From Spirodela intermedia (lineage: Eukaryota > Streptophyta > Magnoliopsida > Alismatales > Araceae), in contig LR746267.1 in the NCBI GenBank assembly GCA_902729315.2, forward strand, positions 5,954,424-6,018,423: a stretch of DNA of 64,000 nt. The letters run 5' to 3'. Below, in pieces: positions 10,069 to 21,330 of the stretch; position 1 is the stretch's first letter, and the number at the start of each line of letters is the position of its first letter. The translations under genes and the position numbers were made by a program. A model generated the notes under the pieces. The model was not told the origin of the DNA. It did not search any database and saw only the letters and a program-made list of their open reading frames with translations.

Positions 10069-13000
10069 TCACCAGTAGTCTCTGCAACTGCAAGCGCCGT
10101 CCTTGAAGTGGTGGAACCGATAGACGTCCCTGAGTATGACCGTCCGGGCGGCGATTCGCGACACGAACTTCATCCAGGTGTGGCAGTCGTCGCAGACCCG
10201 CAAGTTCTTGATGACGCGGATCGGCATCTCCGGCGCCGGCGAGCTCATCAGCCCAAATGCGACGGCGAGCTTCTCGCTGTGCACGTAAGCCGCCGTGTCC
10301 TCCTCCTTCGTTCTCCCCGTCTCCGCCGAGTATCCCTCCGCCGCCGCCCTGTGGTTCAAGACCTCCAAAAAGTTGTAGATCTCCGCCGCCCGCGGATGCA
10401 GCCGGTCGCCGGCGAAAAAGGCGTGCATGTAGTTCCCGGCCTCGATCCAGCTCCTTCCGGGCTCCTTCTTCACCCCTCTCTCCTTCATCATCCTCCTCAC
10501 TCTGTCTCTGCAATCCCACCGCCGGGCAGCGGAGTAGATGTTCGAGAGGAGCACATACGCCGCCGCGTCCTCCGGGTCGAGCTCCAGGAGGCGGCGCGCC
10601 GCCAGCTCCCCCACCTCCATGTTCCGGTGGACCCGGCAAGCTCCAAGAAGGGTCCTCCAGGCCATAGCGTCGGCGCCGCCGGGCATCTCCTCCACGAACC
10701 TCCTCGCGCGGCGGAGCTCGCCGGCGCGGCCGAGGATGTCGATCACGCCGGCGTAGTGCTCCGCCCGGGGAAGGACGCCGTGGGCCGCCGCCATGGACTG
10801 GAAGTGCGCGACTCCTTCCTCCACCAGCCCCCCGTGGCTGCAGGCGGCGAGGACGCCGGCGAAGGTTGCGTGGTTAGGCCGCAGGCCTTCCTCCTTCATC
10901 TTCTCGAACAGCTCCAGCGCCGCCGCCCCGCGGCCGTGCTGGGAGTAACCGGTGATCATGGCGTTCCAGGAGATCTCGTTCCTCTCCGGCATGGCGGAGA
11001 ACGCCATTTCCGCCTCCTCGATGCTCCCGCACTTGGCGTAGAGCGTGACCAGCACGTTGCCGGCTTCCACTCTCCCGTCGCAGCCGGCTCTCACCATCCT
11101 CCCGTGGATCTGCCGCCCCCGCTTCACGTCGGCCATGTCGGCCGCGGCGACGGCGGCGCTGCCGCAGGCGATGGGGTTGACCCCCCAGCCCGCTCGGCAC
11201 ATGCCGGCGAACGCCTGCAGCGCCTCCTCGCAGTGCCCCCCCTGCGCCAGCCCCGCGATCAGCGCGTTCCAGGAGACCTCGTCCTTGGTGGCGACGGAGA
11301 AGAAGGCGGCGGCGGCGTCGCTCGCCCTGCCGGACTTGGCGTAGAAGCTTATCAGCGCGTTCCCAACCGATAGGTCGCCGGAGAAGCCCGCGACGCAGGC
11401 CTGCGCGTGCACCTGCAGCCCCCCCCGGATGGCGAGGATGCCGGCGCAGGCGGTGATTGCACCGGCGAGTCCTACGTGGTCTGGTCTTATGCCGCTCCTC
11501 TGCATGGCACAGAAGGCGCCGAGAGCTTCCGAAAAAAGCCCGTGCTGGGAGTAGCCGGCGACCATCGAGGTCCAGGCCGCCAGGTCCGGCGGCGGCTCCG
11601 CCCTCTCGAGGATGCCCCTCGCTGCCGCGAGTTGGCCAGACTTGGCGTACATATCGACGAGGACGCTGCAGACGTAGCCGTTGGGTTCGAAGCCGGCCTT
11701 CACCACCAGGGCGTGGACCTGCTCGCCAAGATCCAAGGCGCCGGCAGCGGTGCAGGTCCTGAGCAGGCTCGGGAAGGTGTACTGGTTGGGCGCCGTCCCC
11801 ACCGCCTGCATCCGCCGGAAAAGCTCGAAGGATCGCCGGAGATCCCCTTCCTGACCGTAGGCGACCAGCATCAGGTTCCAGAGCACCACGTTGTCCTCGT
11901 CGGAGGAGGAGCTGAAGAGCTTCCCGGCGGCGGCGACGTCGCCGCATTTGACGTACAGATCCAGCAGCGATCCCTCGATGATGATGTCCGAGAGGAGCCC
12001 GGCTTTCAGAGCGTAACAATGGAGCTGAGCTCCCCGGGCGGCGTCGCCGGCGGCGGCACAGCCGCCGCAGAGGCCGGCGATGGTGACGGAGTCGGCCTTT
12101 AACCCCGAGCTCTGCATCTCCCTGAAGAAGAAGAAGGTTTCCAGGGTATTACCTTCCTGTGTGTGCGCAGAGATGAGCGAGTTGAAGGTGACCCCGTCGT
12201 GGCGGGGCATTCCGTCGAACATCTTCCCAGCCGCCGTCATGTCACCTTCCTGGGCGTAGAGGCTGATCAGAGCGTTGCCGACGAAGGTCTCCTGGGAGAA
12301 TCCCCACTTGAAGGCCTGGCAATGGAGCTGCTCGCCACCGCCGGTGAAGATGTTCTCGCCGGCTCTGGCGCAGGCGCTGAGCGCGGAGGAGAAGACGTAC
12401 GGCGTTGGGCAAGCCCCCGAGCGGAGCATCCACCGGAAGAGTTGCAGGGCTTCTCCTCCGAGGCCGCTCTGGGAGAATCCCGAGAGCATCGCCACACAGG
12501 TGACGATGTCCGGCGAGCTTAGCTCCTCGAAGACGGAGAAGGCGTCGCCAACGAGCCCGCGCTTCGAGTAGAGGTCGATCAGAGGATTCGCAAAGGCCGG
12601 ATTTGCAGAGAGCCCGGATCGGACGAGGCGGCCATGAACCTGAGGGACGAAGTCCCAGTCGTTGGCGCTGAACGCCCACAGCACGCCGGCGACTGGGGCG
12701 GCGCCGCCGGCATCCTGGAACTCCTCGAGCATTCTGAGGAAGAAAACCAAAGCGCTTTGCTTCTTCCCCCGGGAGAGGAGACCGGCCATTATCGCGCTCC
12801 ATGAAGCTGCTGTTCTATTGGGAACTTCGTCGAGCAACTTGACCGCGTCCCCGTCGTCGCCGGAGCCGGAGTAGATCTCCAGAAGATCGCCGTAGATGGA
12901 GCTCTCCTGGAACAGGAGACCCAGCTTGCAGAGCTTGCCGTGGAGCTTCTTGGCGTCGGTCAAGACTTTGGAAGCACGAAGGCCAGGGGGATAGGAAAGC

Positions 13001-13284
13001 ACCAGCCCATCTCCGTCGGGAACTCGGTCGTTCAAGTTCGTCCCAAATCCTCCGTCCGACAGATCGCCCTCGGCGGGGGAGGTTGCTGACCTGCTGAAGA
13101 TCCGGCGTCCGAGAGAGAGCTGCGGCAACAGGGGATTAAGATCTCGAAGACGAGGGGAGAAGGACCCGGGTTCCTTGAAGATCTGGCGATGGTCGTTCCA
13201 GGCGCCCGCAAGCTTCCGCGGGAAATCCGGCGAGCGGGGGAAGAAGAGGAGGAAGAGGGAGGGCGACGGTGGCGCGGAGGGCAT
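10069..13284 (-). CDS. PLS-class pentatricopeptide repeat protein with DYW domain (At4g13650-like)
   Basis: Intronless, 1071 residues from the ATG at 13284, ending CSCRDYW. PPR proteins of this class bind organelle RNA sequence-specifically, and the C-terminal DYW domain is a cytidine deaminase for C-to-U editing. The first ~70 residues are rich in Ser, Arg and Pro with few acids, fitting a transit peptide. The rest is a long run of P, L and S repeats, recognisable by repeated cores such as GNALISLYAQEG, VLVDMYAKSG and ISWNAMITGYSQHG. E-type motifs follow, including GVKKEPGRSWIEAGN. The DYW domain has HSEKLA (zinc/catalytic HxE), CDDCH and HHFKDGACSCRDYW, all intact. Length and order match the At4g13650 family (about 1060 aa). 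The RNA target cannot be read from the sequence. Long antisense ORFs here are codon-bias shadows. Confidence 0.95.
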   Translation of the reverse strand: MPSAPPSPSLFLLFFPRSPDFPRKLAGAWNDHRQIFKEPGSFSPRLRDLNPLLPQLSLGRRIFSRSATSPAEGDLSDGGFGTNLNDRVPDGDGLVLSYPPGLRASKVLTDAKKLHGKLCKLGLLFQESSIYGDLLEIYSGSGDDGDAVKLLDEVPNRTAASWSAIMAGLLSRGKKQSALVFFLRMLEEFQDAGGAAPVAGVLWAFSANDWDFVPQVHGRLVRSGLSANPAFANPLIDLYSKRGLVGDAFSVFEELSSPDIVTCVAMLSGFSQSGLGGEALQLFRWMLRSGACPTPYVFSSALSACARAGENIFTGGGEQLHCQAFKWGFSQETFVGNALISLYAQEGDMTAAGKMFDGMPRHDGVTFNSLISAHTQEGNTLETFFFFREMQSSGLKADSVTIAGLCGGCAAAGDAARGAQLHCYALKAGLLSDIIIEGSLLDLYVKCGDVAAAGKLFSSSSDEDNVVLWNLMLVAYGQEGDLRRSFELFRRMQAVGTAPNQYTFPSLLRTCTAAGALDLGEQVHALVVKAGFEPNGYVCSVLVDMYAKSGQLAAARGILERAEPPPDLAAWTSMVAGYSQHGLFSEALGAFCAMQRSGIRPDHVGLAGAITACAGILAIRGGLQVHAQACVAGFSGDLSVGNALISFYAKSGRASDAAAAFFSVATKDEVSWNALIAGLAQGGHCEEALQAFAGMCRAGWGVNPIACGSAAVAAADMADVKRGRQIHGRMVRAGCDGRVEAGNVLVTLYAKCGSIEEAEMAFSAMPERNEISWNAMITGYSQHGRGAAALELFEKMKEEGLRPNHATFAGVLAACSHGGLVEEGVAHFQSMAAAHGVLPRAEHYAGVIDILGRAGELRRARRFVEEMPGGADAMAWRTLLGACRVHRNMEVGELAARRLLELDPEDAAAYVLLSNIYSAARRWDCRDRVRRMMKERGVKKEPGRSWIEAGNYMHAFFAGDRLHPRAAEIYNFLEVLNHRAAAEGYSAETGRTKEEDTAAYVHSEKLAVAFGLMSSPAPEMPIRVIKNLRVCDDCHTWMKFVSRIAARTVILRDVYRFHHFKDGACSCRDYW

Positions 13285-13499
13285 GAGCTAGGATTCCGAG
13301 TTCGCATCACCGGTGGCGTCTGGGGGCGAGGATGTCTTTTGGTGAGGGCATGCGCCGCCATGGCCTCTATGCATATCGCCGGAAGAGGAGGCGCCGGTAG
13401 AGGAAGAGCATGCCACGGTGAACCCCTGATACCCGCTCGGCACCTGCTAAACATTTCATAGAAGCAGTTGTAGCCATGGACCGGTCTTCTTCTTCTAAA

Positions 13500-16400
13500 T
13501 GAGGCAGGCCCTCGAGGAAATCGTTGACTAAAATAATAGTACAATACTTTGATGAGTGCCCAATATCAATCAGGATTTTATCTTGTGATTATGTGTTTAT
13601 ATAGAGGGAATCTTATAAATAATTCGTAACAATAAAATCTTGTATTATCCATGACTAAATTGCTTTATATCTTGTATTATTCATGATTAAATTGCAATAC
13701 ATCATGTTCTATATTTCAATTATGGTGTTTATATTTATAGGTTATAGTTCAAAGTAAAATACTAAATTGTAGTTGATAAGAATATAAAGTTTGTATTACA
13801 AATTTGTGAAGTAAATAAAACTTAATTTTTTAATATATGAAGTTTATATTATTAGTCCTCTAGATGAAATGCCAAGAGAGTGAGGGGGGCATTGACTTTT
13901 TTAAATATTTCTTAGGTCTTAGACTTTTTTCTTATCGTTTACTAAACATTTTCACACATAGGTCAACACAAGTTGGGTTGATTTGATTAGATATTTGTAC
14001 TAAATTGGGATAAGCTTGGTTGACTAGATTAGGTTGACTCATAATCATAAAAATGAGAGATGGACACAATTCTAGGGTAGTTTAGCCTTAATTAATGTAT
14101 ATTTACTTACTGAAGGCTATTTACATTTGATGTATGTTATTCTCTCTTAGGGAACTATGTTTAAAGTTCAAAGCATCAACAAATCATTGTATGATGATTT
14201 TCACATGTCTATTTCCTCAAACTAGATAAGAAGACACTAGCTTGCCCTTTTCTCCATTATTATTGACACCTTCTATACTAACTTGACATAAAATTAATAA
14301 TTAGAGACTTACACACCAATCTTGAGGTTGAGAAGATAAACTTTCTTAATTATTTGGCATTTGAAAATAATGAGCAAGATTTGTGATGTTCTATTTTATG
14401 ATAAAAATTGAATGAGTAATGTTGGCACTATAGGACCTAAGAAAACTCATTGATGCATATTTTGAAGGATCTTATGGTGAGCTTTCTATAGGGCCTAAAG
14501 TCTTGACCATGATAATATAAATAGTTGACATTTGGTCAATCAAAAGTTGTGTAAGATGACCCCTATGTTGAACCCCATAATAGTTTGCATGGTCGGATTA
14601 TTTGTCTAACAAAGTTTCGATCATGTCACTTTGTACATGTGATAGTGTGAAAATTTTTAATTTATTTTTATTTCTAATGTCTCAAAGTACGTCATAGTCA
14701 ATAAAAGTTACTATATAGTATGTGTTAAGTTGTTTTGGGATGTATGATACTCTTGACATGTAGTTGGGGCCTACCCATGGGTTGAAACATTGGTTCTTTT
14801 ACATGATTGTGGTGTAATATCACCTAATTGATTCATTTGGATTGACAAGTAGGTAGATTCACTCAATCATAACATATTATGATTTATTTTTATTTTTATC
14901 ATTTATGATTATTTGGTAATGTCAAGATATTTAAATGAACTTATATTGAACAATTGTAAAATCTAACAATATTGATATTTCAATATATAAAATGAACATC
15001 GTAGTGAGTTACATCAAGATATATATCAAGTTGAAAACCTATGCTTTAAAGAGTTATGGCATAAAAAAGTGCAGTAAAAGTACAATATTTTAATATATGA
15101 AGAGCTATATTCAATATTGTTGTTGCATAATACTAGAATTAGCAGGTAAATAGTTCCATATATAAAAATTATATTATGAAATACAAATCCCAAACTCAAG
15201 AGCAATGTGTAGATCCTTGTATGGCTAGATAAATTAAGGGGGAAGGGGGGTAAAATAATTAAAAATAATTAAAAATATTATATATTATATGATCAATTTT
15301 TATCTCAATTCTATTTATATCTCAATATAAATATAAAAGAAATCAATAAAAAATCATACACAATGAGTTTTATAGTGGTTTAGCCAAACTACTTTGACCT
15401 ATATCTACTTTTGAGGACTCTAGTTTGATTCAATTATTTCACCACTAGAATACAACTTAATAATATGCTTAGCTCCCTTTCAAATCATAGAGTCCTCAAG
15501 TTTGTGTATTTATGTTAGACGCCACATGTTTATACATAAACACATCATATCTTTCACTATATATTTAGCACACCATGGATGTTCAAAAGGACTTAAGCTC
15601 ATCACATTAATTGAATCAGTCAAGTAATCACACTACATGTGCTTGTCAACTGACCAATCATACCACCACATACACTTGTCAACTAACTAATCACACCATA
15701 AGCACATGTAAGGCCACCACATACATTATAAGTGTGGATTTTTTACTCAAGCACACCACAATCACTTGTCAAGCCACCACATACACCATAAGTGTGGGTC
15801 TTTCACTCAAGCACACCATAAATATAAGATGGACATACTAGCACCATATATTTAAACATAAGCAAAGAACAAATTTGTAACAACCTTCAAATCCCATTTT
15901 TGTGCACTAAGAGTTGATGAAGGTATTTAGAGGTGTTGAGCTAAAGGAGGAAGCTCTTAAGACTACAAATGTTGTACATAGCTCTTTAAAAACTACCAAA
16001 CTTATTGTCTAATTAAACTTACATAACATATTATTATTTTCATAATTTATAAATATTTAAAAATAAGTAAAATCATAATTAGTTAATATACAACTCAACA
16101 TAATATATAAATGATAATTATAAATTAGTAGTTGCATCTAAACATCAATATCTTATTTATAGATACTAATTGATAGATAGAGAATATAATTATTTATGTG
16201 TTATTGACTCATTATGATATTTATAATATTTTATTATTTAAGTCTTAATATATTTTATTTTATTTATAGTATAAGACTAACTACAGTTAACTTTTATGAA
16301 GTTTAGTAATTCTTTCATATTTTTTTATTTTTTTATTTTTGTTAGAGCTTTTAGGAATTTTTAAGATTTGTTCCTTAGAGAATTCCTTCCAAACCAAGGG

Positions 16401-18780
16401 GTCCTTCTCCTCTTTGATGATTTGATTGTAAAAACTTAAGTGAGCTCTTATTATGAGTTGGAAGTAATAGAAGAAGCTCAAGTATTCAATCTGAGAAAAA
16501 GACTAAGTCTTATAGAAAGAATTGATTTAATATATTTATGGGCTTAGAAGAAAGCATCACTTTTATCTAGCTTATTTGGACTTAAAAAAACTATTAAGAG
16601 ATGAGATCTAGGTCACCCATCTTATGATAACTTAAGATGAGATTAAGAGGAAGATTAGAGTATTACTTTCATAGAAGAATTTAAGTCATCTACTAAGAGA
16701 GTTAGTTATTAGTCATAATTATTTATTAGATGGGCTTAATTTTTAAAAGGTTTAAAGTATCTCGTCTTCTTTTTGGAGGTTACTTTTTGACTCTCTCTCT
16801 AATAGTGGTTAACCAAATAAAAAAAGAGAGAAATTAAGACTTAGTCAATAATATTATCATGCTCAAGGTTGTCATGAAGAAGAGATTACTTGAAACACAT
16901 CAAGATTGTCATAGATCAAACACCACTCCACCTAGGACTAACATATAACGAGGTATGTGCAAGACTTAGATTTGAAACATCCTTGTAATCTTTTCCATGA
17001 ATAAATTAACTCTTAGTTGAACCTTTTACATTAGATTCATTTTATTTTTTTTGTCACACTTTATATTTCTCTAGTCTTCACTATTTTTAAATTTAATTTC
17101 ATCCTTCACGATCTCACATATATCTTATATCTATAATAAATAAAATAAATCAAATTCTTACTCTCATTACTCATGCTCCTTGAAGATCGATCTTTATTTA
17201 TCATAAATAAAAGAGTGAGATTTTATAAATATTATTTGCATGAACTTAGTTACATCATGATGACATATTTAACATTTAAATCAAGATCATCAATAAATAA
17301 CTAACTATTTCAAATATAATATTTTAGTACTTGAAAATTATAGTATGAATATAATTGTCAAAGTCAAAAGTAATATTTTAAATATAAAAAAAATCTAGAA
17401 AAATTGAGCATTTAAAAATACTCTATATAAGAGTGTGATGCATCAATGTTAATACATTATTATATGATAAATCATATTACATAATAATTGAGTATCTTGA
17501 AAGCTATGACAATTTATTAGAAGTTATGGGATGAAATAAAAATGATATTAATAACAATTAGGAAAATCATGTGATGATAAATAATATTGAATTGATTAGG
17601 AGTAAATAACTTAATATATCAATCTCAATATTATAATGCATGAGTTGCATCATATAATTGCATAGTATACAACATATTATAATATTATATGGAAATTGTG
17701 TAAGGAAATATAAGTATCAAACTTGTTTCAATTTGTGAGTAACTCATTATATCAAGATAAATATTTTAGTGTATAAGAATTTTGTTGTAAAATAACATGG
17801 GATATGAAGTATGATATATTAATATGTGACAATAGGCTTGAATATGAAATCGTTTATTTTAAAACATAAAATTTGCATCATATAATAAAATTAGCATAAT
17901 TATGAATCATGTTATAACCTCATTGTAGCACCAAAATGTATTGGTACATCAATTTTTTAGAAGAATTCTACACATTTGAAATGACAAGTTAATAACAAGA
18001 TATGAAATAGAAAAACACCATTTTTGGGTCATAATACTCCCCTACTTCTTTTCTATTCCTTCAGTGAAAAACATTTTGTTTCAAGTATGATGAGGGAACG
18101 TTATTTGCTACATTAGGCAAATAACAGCTCTTGTGGCAACACAATAATTATTATGATGACAATTTTATTAATATAATTTAAGAAATGCACCCAATATTAC
18201 ACTATGACATAGTTTCCTCTCTACACTATTTTTGAGCAGTGTTATTGTCGTAATATTATTAGATGAAGATCAAGAGTTGACTATGAAGAGACTACAAGCT
18301 TCATTACATTAAAAGTAAAAGATTAAAGAAACGGTGGTGTGGTGGTGCATGTGGTGGCATCTGCTTTTATTTGACCATGGGTTAGAAGAGTCAGAGCATG
18401 TAATAAATGCAACAATTTTTGCAATCATAAATATGGATTTATTTGTAATTCTTGCTCTTACTATGGACAATGAGATCAGCAGGTCAGAAATTGACCACAA
18501 AAGTGAGAACAAGACATTATAGAGAATATAGGCATTTGAAGATGCTATGAATTCAATAATATTACACCTCATGAACACAAGGTTTTTACGTTATTCCAAG
18601 TAAAAAGCTGCTTTAAAAAATACTGTAATCTACCACTTTATCATAATTAGGCATTTACATTGTGTGCCTAGAGAACATGAATACTCTTTTTGCAATTGAA
18701 TCAAAATATGAATTGAATGCTTATAATGTAACTCAAAAGAAAAAAAAATTGCAAAGTTTTTTACTATATTCAAATGTAAA
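13500..18780. other. AT-rich, CpG-poor block, probable decayed transposons
   Basis: About 5.3 kb of low-GC DNA with no convincing coding region. The stretch at about 15355-15480 resembles the end region of Copia-type LTRs (a gtggttTagcca-like phrase followed by ctactttgacc), a weak call. A 60-bp tandem repeat (15630-15835) lies inside. About 14200-14770 shares phrases with 47040-47660, suggesting a dispersed repeat family. Confidence 0.45.
15630..15835. repeat. 60-bp tandem repeat
   Basis: The phrase GCCACCACATACA, followed by ATAAGTGTGG and ACTCAAGCACACCA, occurs at 15713 and again exactly 60 bp later at 15773. A more diverged copy starts at about 15661. CA-rich and non-coding. Confidence 0.75.
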
Positions 18781-19916
18781 TGCCTGAGAGTTCTTTCTGA
18801 TGTAATTTTAAATATTCAAATTTAAGAAGAAAGAAATCATCTTTCCAAACAAGCTTCTGAAGGTGTGGCCTGCTGTTTTGGAAGCAAATGTACCTTATCA
18901 AATGGCTTATCAAATGCCACTGGCAGAATCGGCAAAGTTAATTAAATCACATGAATTGCATACTGAACATGCATTGTATGGTAAATATTCCAAACTTTGT
19001 AGACTCATTAATTCTAGGAAAAAGTAACATCTGAGAATGAAGAATGTAAAAAACACTGAAGAATTTGGCAACTCTTGGGAGTAGTATAATTTAATTCAAT
19101 AGATAACCAAGATGAATTTAACACATGTTGATTTATCAGGAGTCACTCTATTTTTTACGATTTACTAGGAGAGCAACTGAAGGCATAGTCTTCCTGATTT
19201 TAATAATTTAAGAAGTCATAAAAGCCGACAAATTTGTTCAATTTTTTGAGTCGATCGCCGGTAGCATAAAATATAGAAGGGATGAGAAGCGCTGCAACTA
19301 ATTTGACCCGTGTAACATAGAAGGGAGACGATGTAGCCAATTTGGGTAGGCGAGAAAGCCTGAGCGATTCTGACGACAGACGGGGAGGGGGCCCAGACTT
19401 CTCTAGGGCTATGAACGAGAACTTCTATAGGGCCGAGACTGCTGCTTGAGGTAATTATACCGGGTTCATGTTGATGTCCGGTGTATAGACGCCTTACAAA
19501 CGGTAAAACCCATTTACAACCAATGGCCGGTTGCGCAGACTACTACTTGAGGTAATTATACCGACAATTGACAAAGATAGTTTAAGAAACCGGGCCAACA
19601 ACCAAAGGCAACGGATAATGACGAGTTCGGAAGTTTTAATGCTTGTTGAGAGTTGAATAAGAACCATAGCTGCAAAATGTAAAAATCAGTCTAATCGAGA
19701 AGCGATCCGATCTTCAGTCGGATATAGTTTTCAAGTATGGAGGTCACAAGTATGGCGGTGGTTATAGGCCTTGCTGAATACGAATCTCTGTTTCTCCTCG
19801 TATCGAAAGAATAATAGAATCACGAGAAGGAAAATTCGATAGATATTCGAAGTTGATGGGGCCTGTACGAGGAAGTAATTTCAACCAGTCGCTCTATAAA
19901 AACTGCGTGATGTTCT
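18780..19916. other. Unassigned region
   Basis: The left half is AT-rich. From about 19230 composition becomes more balanced and CpG-containing. A short direct repeat (CTTGAGGTAATTATACCG) occurs at about 19446-19463 and 19548-19565. No gene recognised. It could contain introns or downstream exons of the minus-strand gene driven from the promoter near 20.6 kb. Confidence 0.3.
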
Positions 19917-20189
19917 TTACTGCGGACTTTTAGGAGCCTCAAATATCTCGGTGGTTAGACTGTCATCAGATAGGGATTTCCCCCTATCAAGAGTAGCAAA
20001 TATTGAATTCACATCATTGGCTCGCAGAAGGATCCCGCATTGCAAATAATAATCATACGAAAAAGCCGTTGTCGAGTTGTTGGAAACAAATAAGAAAAAC
20101 GAATAATTACCAGTACAAAAAGGAAAAGTGAATTCGATGGAGGTATGTGATTGCGACGAAGTGTCAGAAGTAGCTGGTTTACTGATCAT
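19917..20189 (-). CDS. Candidate exon(s) of an unrecognised minus-strand gene
   Basis: Open frame of 90 residues on the minus strand starting MISKPATSD. It is downstream of the telo-box promoter at 20.6 kb and has a hydrophilic C-terminal part (residues ~57-90) that looks coding. Possible splice signals exist: CTG|GTAATT after residue ~27, an acceptor GCGAG before ANDVNSIF, and a CA|GTAAAG donor at the end in place of the stop. I do not recognise the family. It could instead be leader sequence. Confidence 0.25.
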   Translation of the reverse strand: MISKPATSDTSSQSHTSIEFTFPFCTGNYSFFLFVSNNSTTAFSYDYYLQCGILLRANDVNSIFATLDRGKSLSDDSLTTEIFEAPKSPQ

Positions 20190-20598
20190 TTCAACAGATC
20201 ATTGGGAATCCGATTGATTTTTTTCGTCATCCACGTCGTACTGAAGCGACCTCCTCAGAAGAATAAAAATGCACAACAGATCTCAGGCGCAAAAGCAAGA
20301 AAACCAAAGGACGAACTCGAAGATTCGAACAAGACACATGTATCTACCTTGTCACCGAAAAACCCTATCCAGAAATGAGGATCATCAGAGCTAAAGGCAG
20401 AGAGAAGCATCATTCTGGCCTGACGATAGATTCATTGCTGCATTGGTCGAGGGGCTACACCCACGGCAACAAGGAATTGCAATACCAGGCAGAAGACATG
20501 GAACCTGACAGGGAAAGAACAACGGATCCGTAGAATCGACGATGGATGAAGGAGCTTTCCATATCCCGCCGATCATCTACATCGTGGTTCTTCGACTA

Positions 20599-20850
20599 AA
20601 CCCTAACCCTAGCAACACAAATGGGGGCGCGGCGATGACTCTCGCAGCTGGGTTCCTCGAGTCTTATATGTTGACACCCGCATCGCCTGCTCCGCCGGAA
20701 TAACGTATTTCAGGATTCTCCGCAATCAGAGGCCGTGTACATGAACTGCCGTTTAACAAGGGAAAGGATGGGAACAAATTCGCGAATCTTCCAGGCGTAA
20801 ATGGGCCAAAACATTGGGCCTTATCGAATTTGAGCACGGCCCATTTACAG
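20599..20850 (-). promoter_or_regulatory. Telo-box plus TGGGCC promoter of an unidentified minus-strand gene
   Basis: The plus strand at about 20599-20613 reads AAACCCTAACCCTAG (telo-box). Between about 20804 and 20850 lie TGGGCC, TGGGCC and GGCCCA elements. In plants this pair of elements marks promoters of ribosomal-protein and other housekeeping genes. The geometry fits transcription leftwards from about 20.65 kb. No matching gene product could be recognised. Confidence 0.5.
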
Positions 20851-20879
20851 GAATAGCAACGGTCGGGCCTCGACAAATG

Positions 20880-21290
20880 GGCTGATCTCGGGGATTCATT
20901 AGCCCAATAACATCCCTACTCTCTCATCAGTGAAATCGTCAATACGATAAGTTAACTCGCCCGACTGGGGTAGGTAGCCAGGGGAACGAGCCGATTCATT
21001 CTTCAACCGGGTCAGGCCGTCTTCATCGACAACAGAGTTGGGCCAATAATACCCTTTTTGATAACGAGTTCGTTGCAGGTCTGAGACTCACCCTCTGGGA
21101 CGAGTCGGCTTGTCGTTCTTCAGCCGGGTCGGCCCGTCTTCATTGGTCAACTCAGTGGGCCCCGCCTATCCTCCATCCGTCAAAGATAAATGTAGATAGA
21201 CCCTGTAGATCACCTTCAGAGAAGCTTTTAAAATCTGTAATTATGATAATGGATCAACTGGAGAGTACAAGATTACATAGCAGACCCACA

Positions 21291-21322
<32 letters not shown>

Positions 21323-21330
21323 TTCTCTCT
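20880..21330. repeat. Diverged direct duplication with GGGCC motifs, plus a CT tract
   Basis: Two similar segments of about 55-60 bp, at about 20989-21045 and 21106-21163, share the order cggctt/gattc - ttcttca - CCGGGTC - GTCTTCAT - gggcc. A CT dinucleotide tract lies at 21291-21318, just past the stop of the PnsB2-like gene. Confidence 0.5.

Noticed and set aside
10108-11373. 421-codon plus-strand ORF opposite the PPR gene
   Set aside because: Shadow of the GC-rich third positions of the PPR gene; His/Pro/Gly/Arg-rich composition with no domain.
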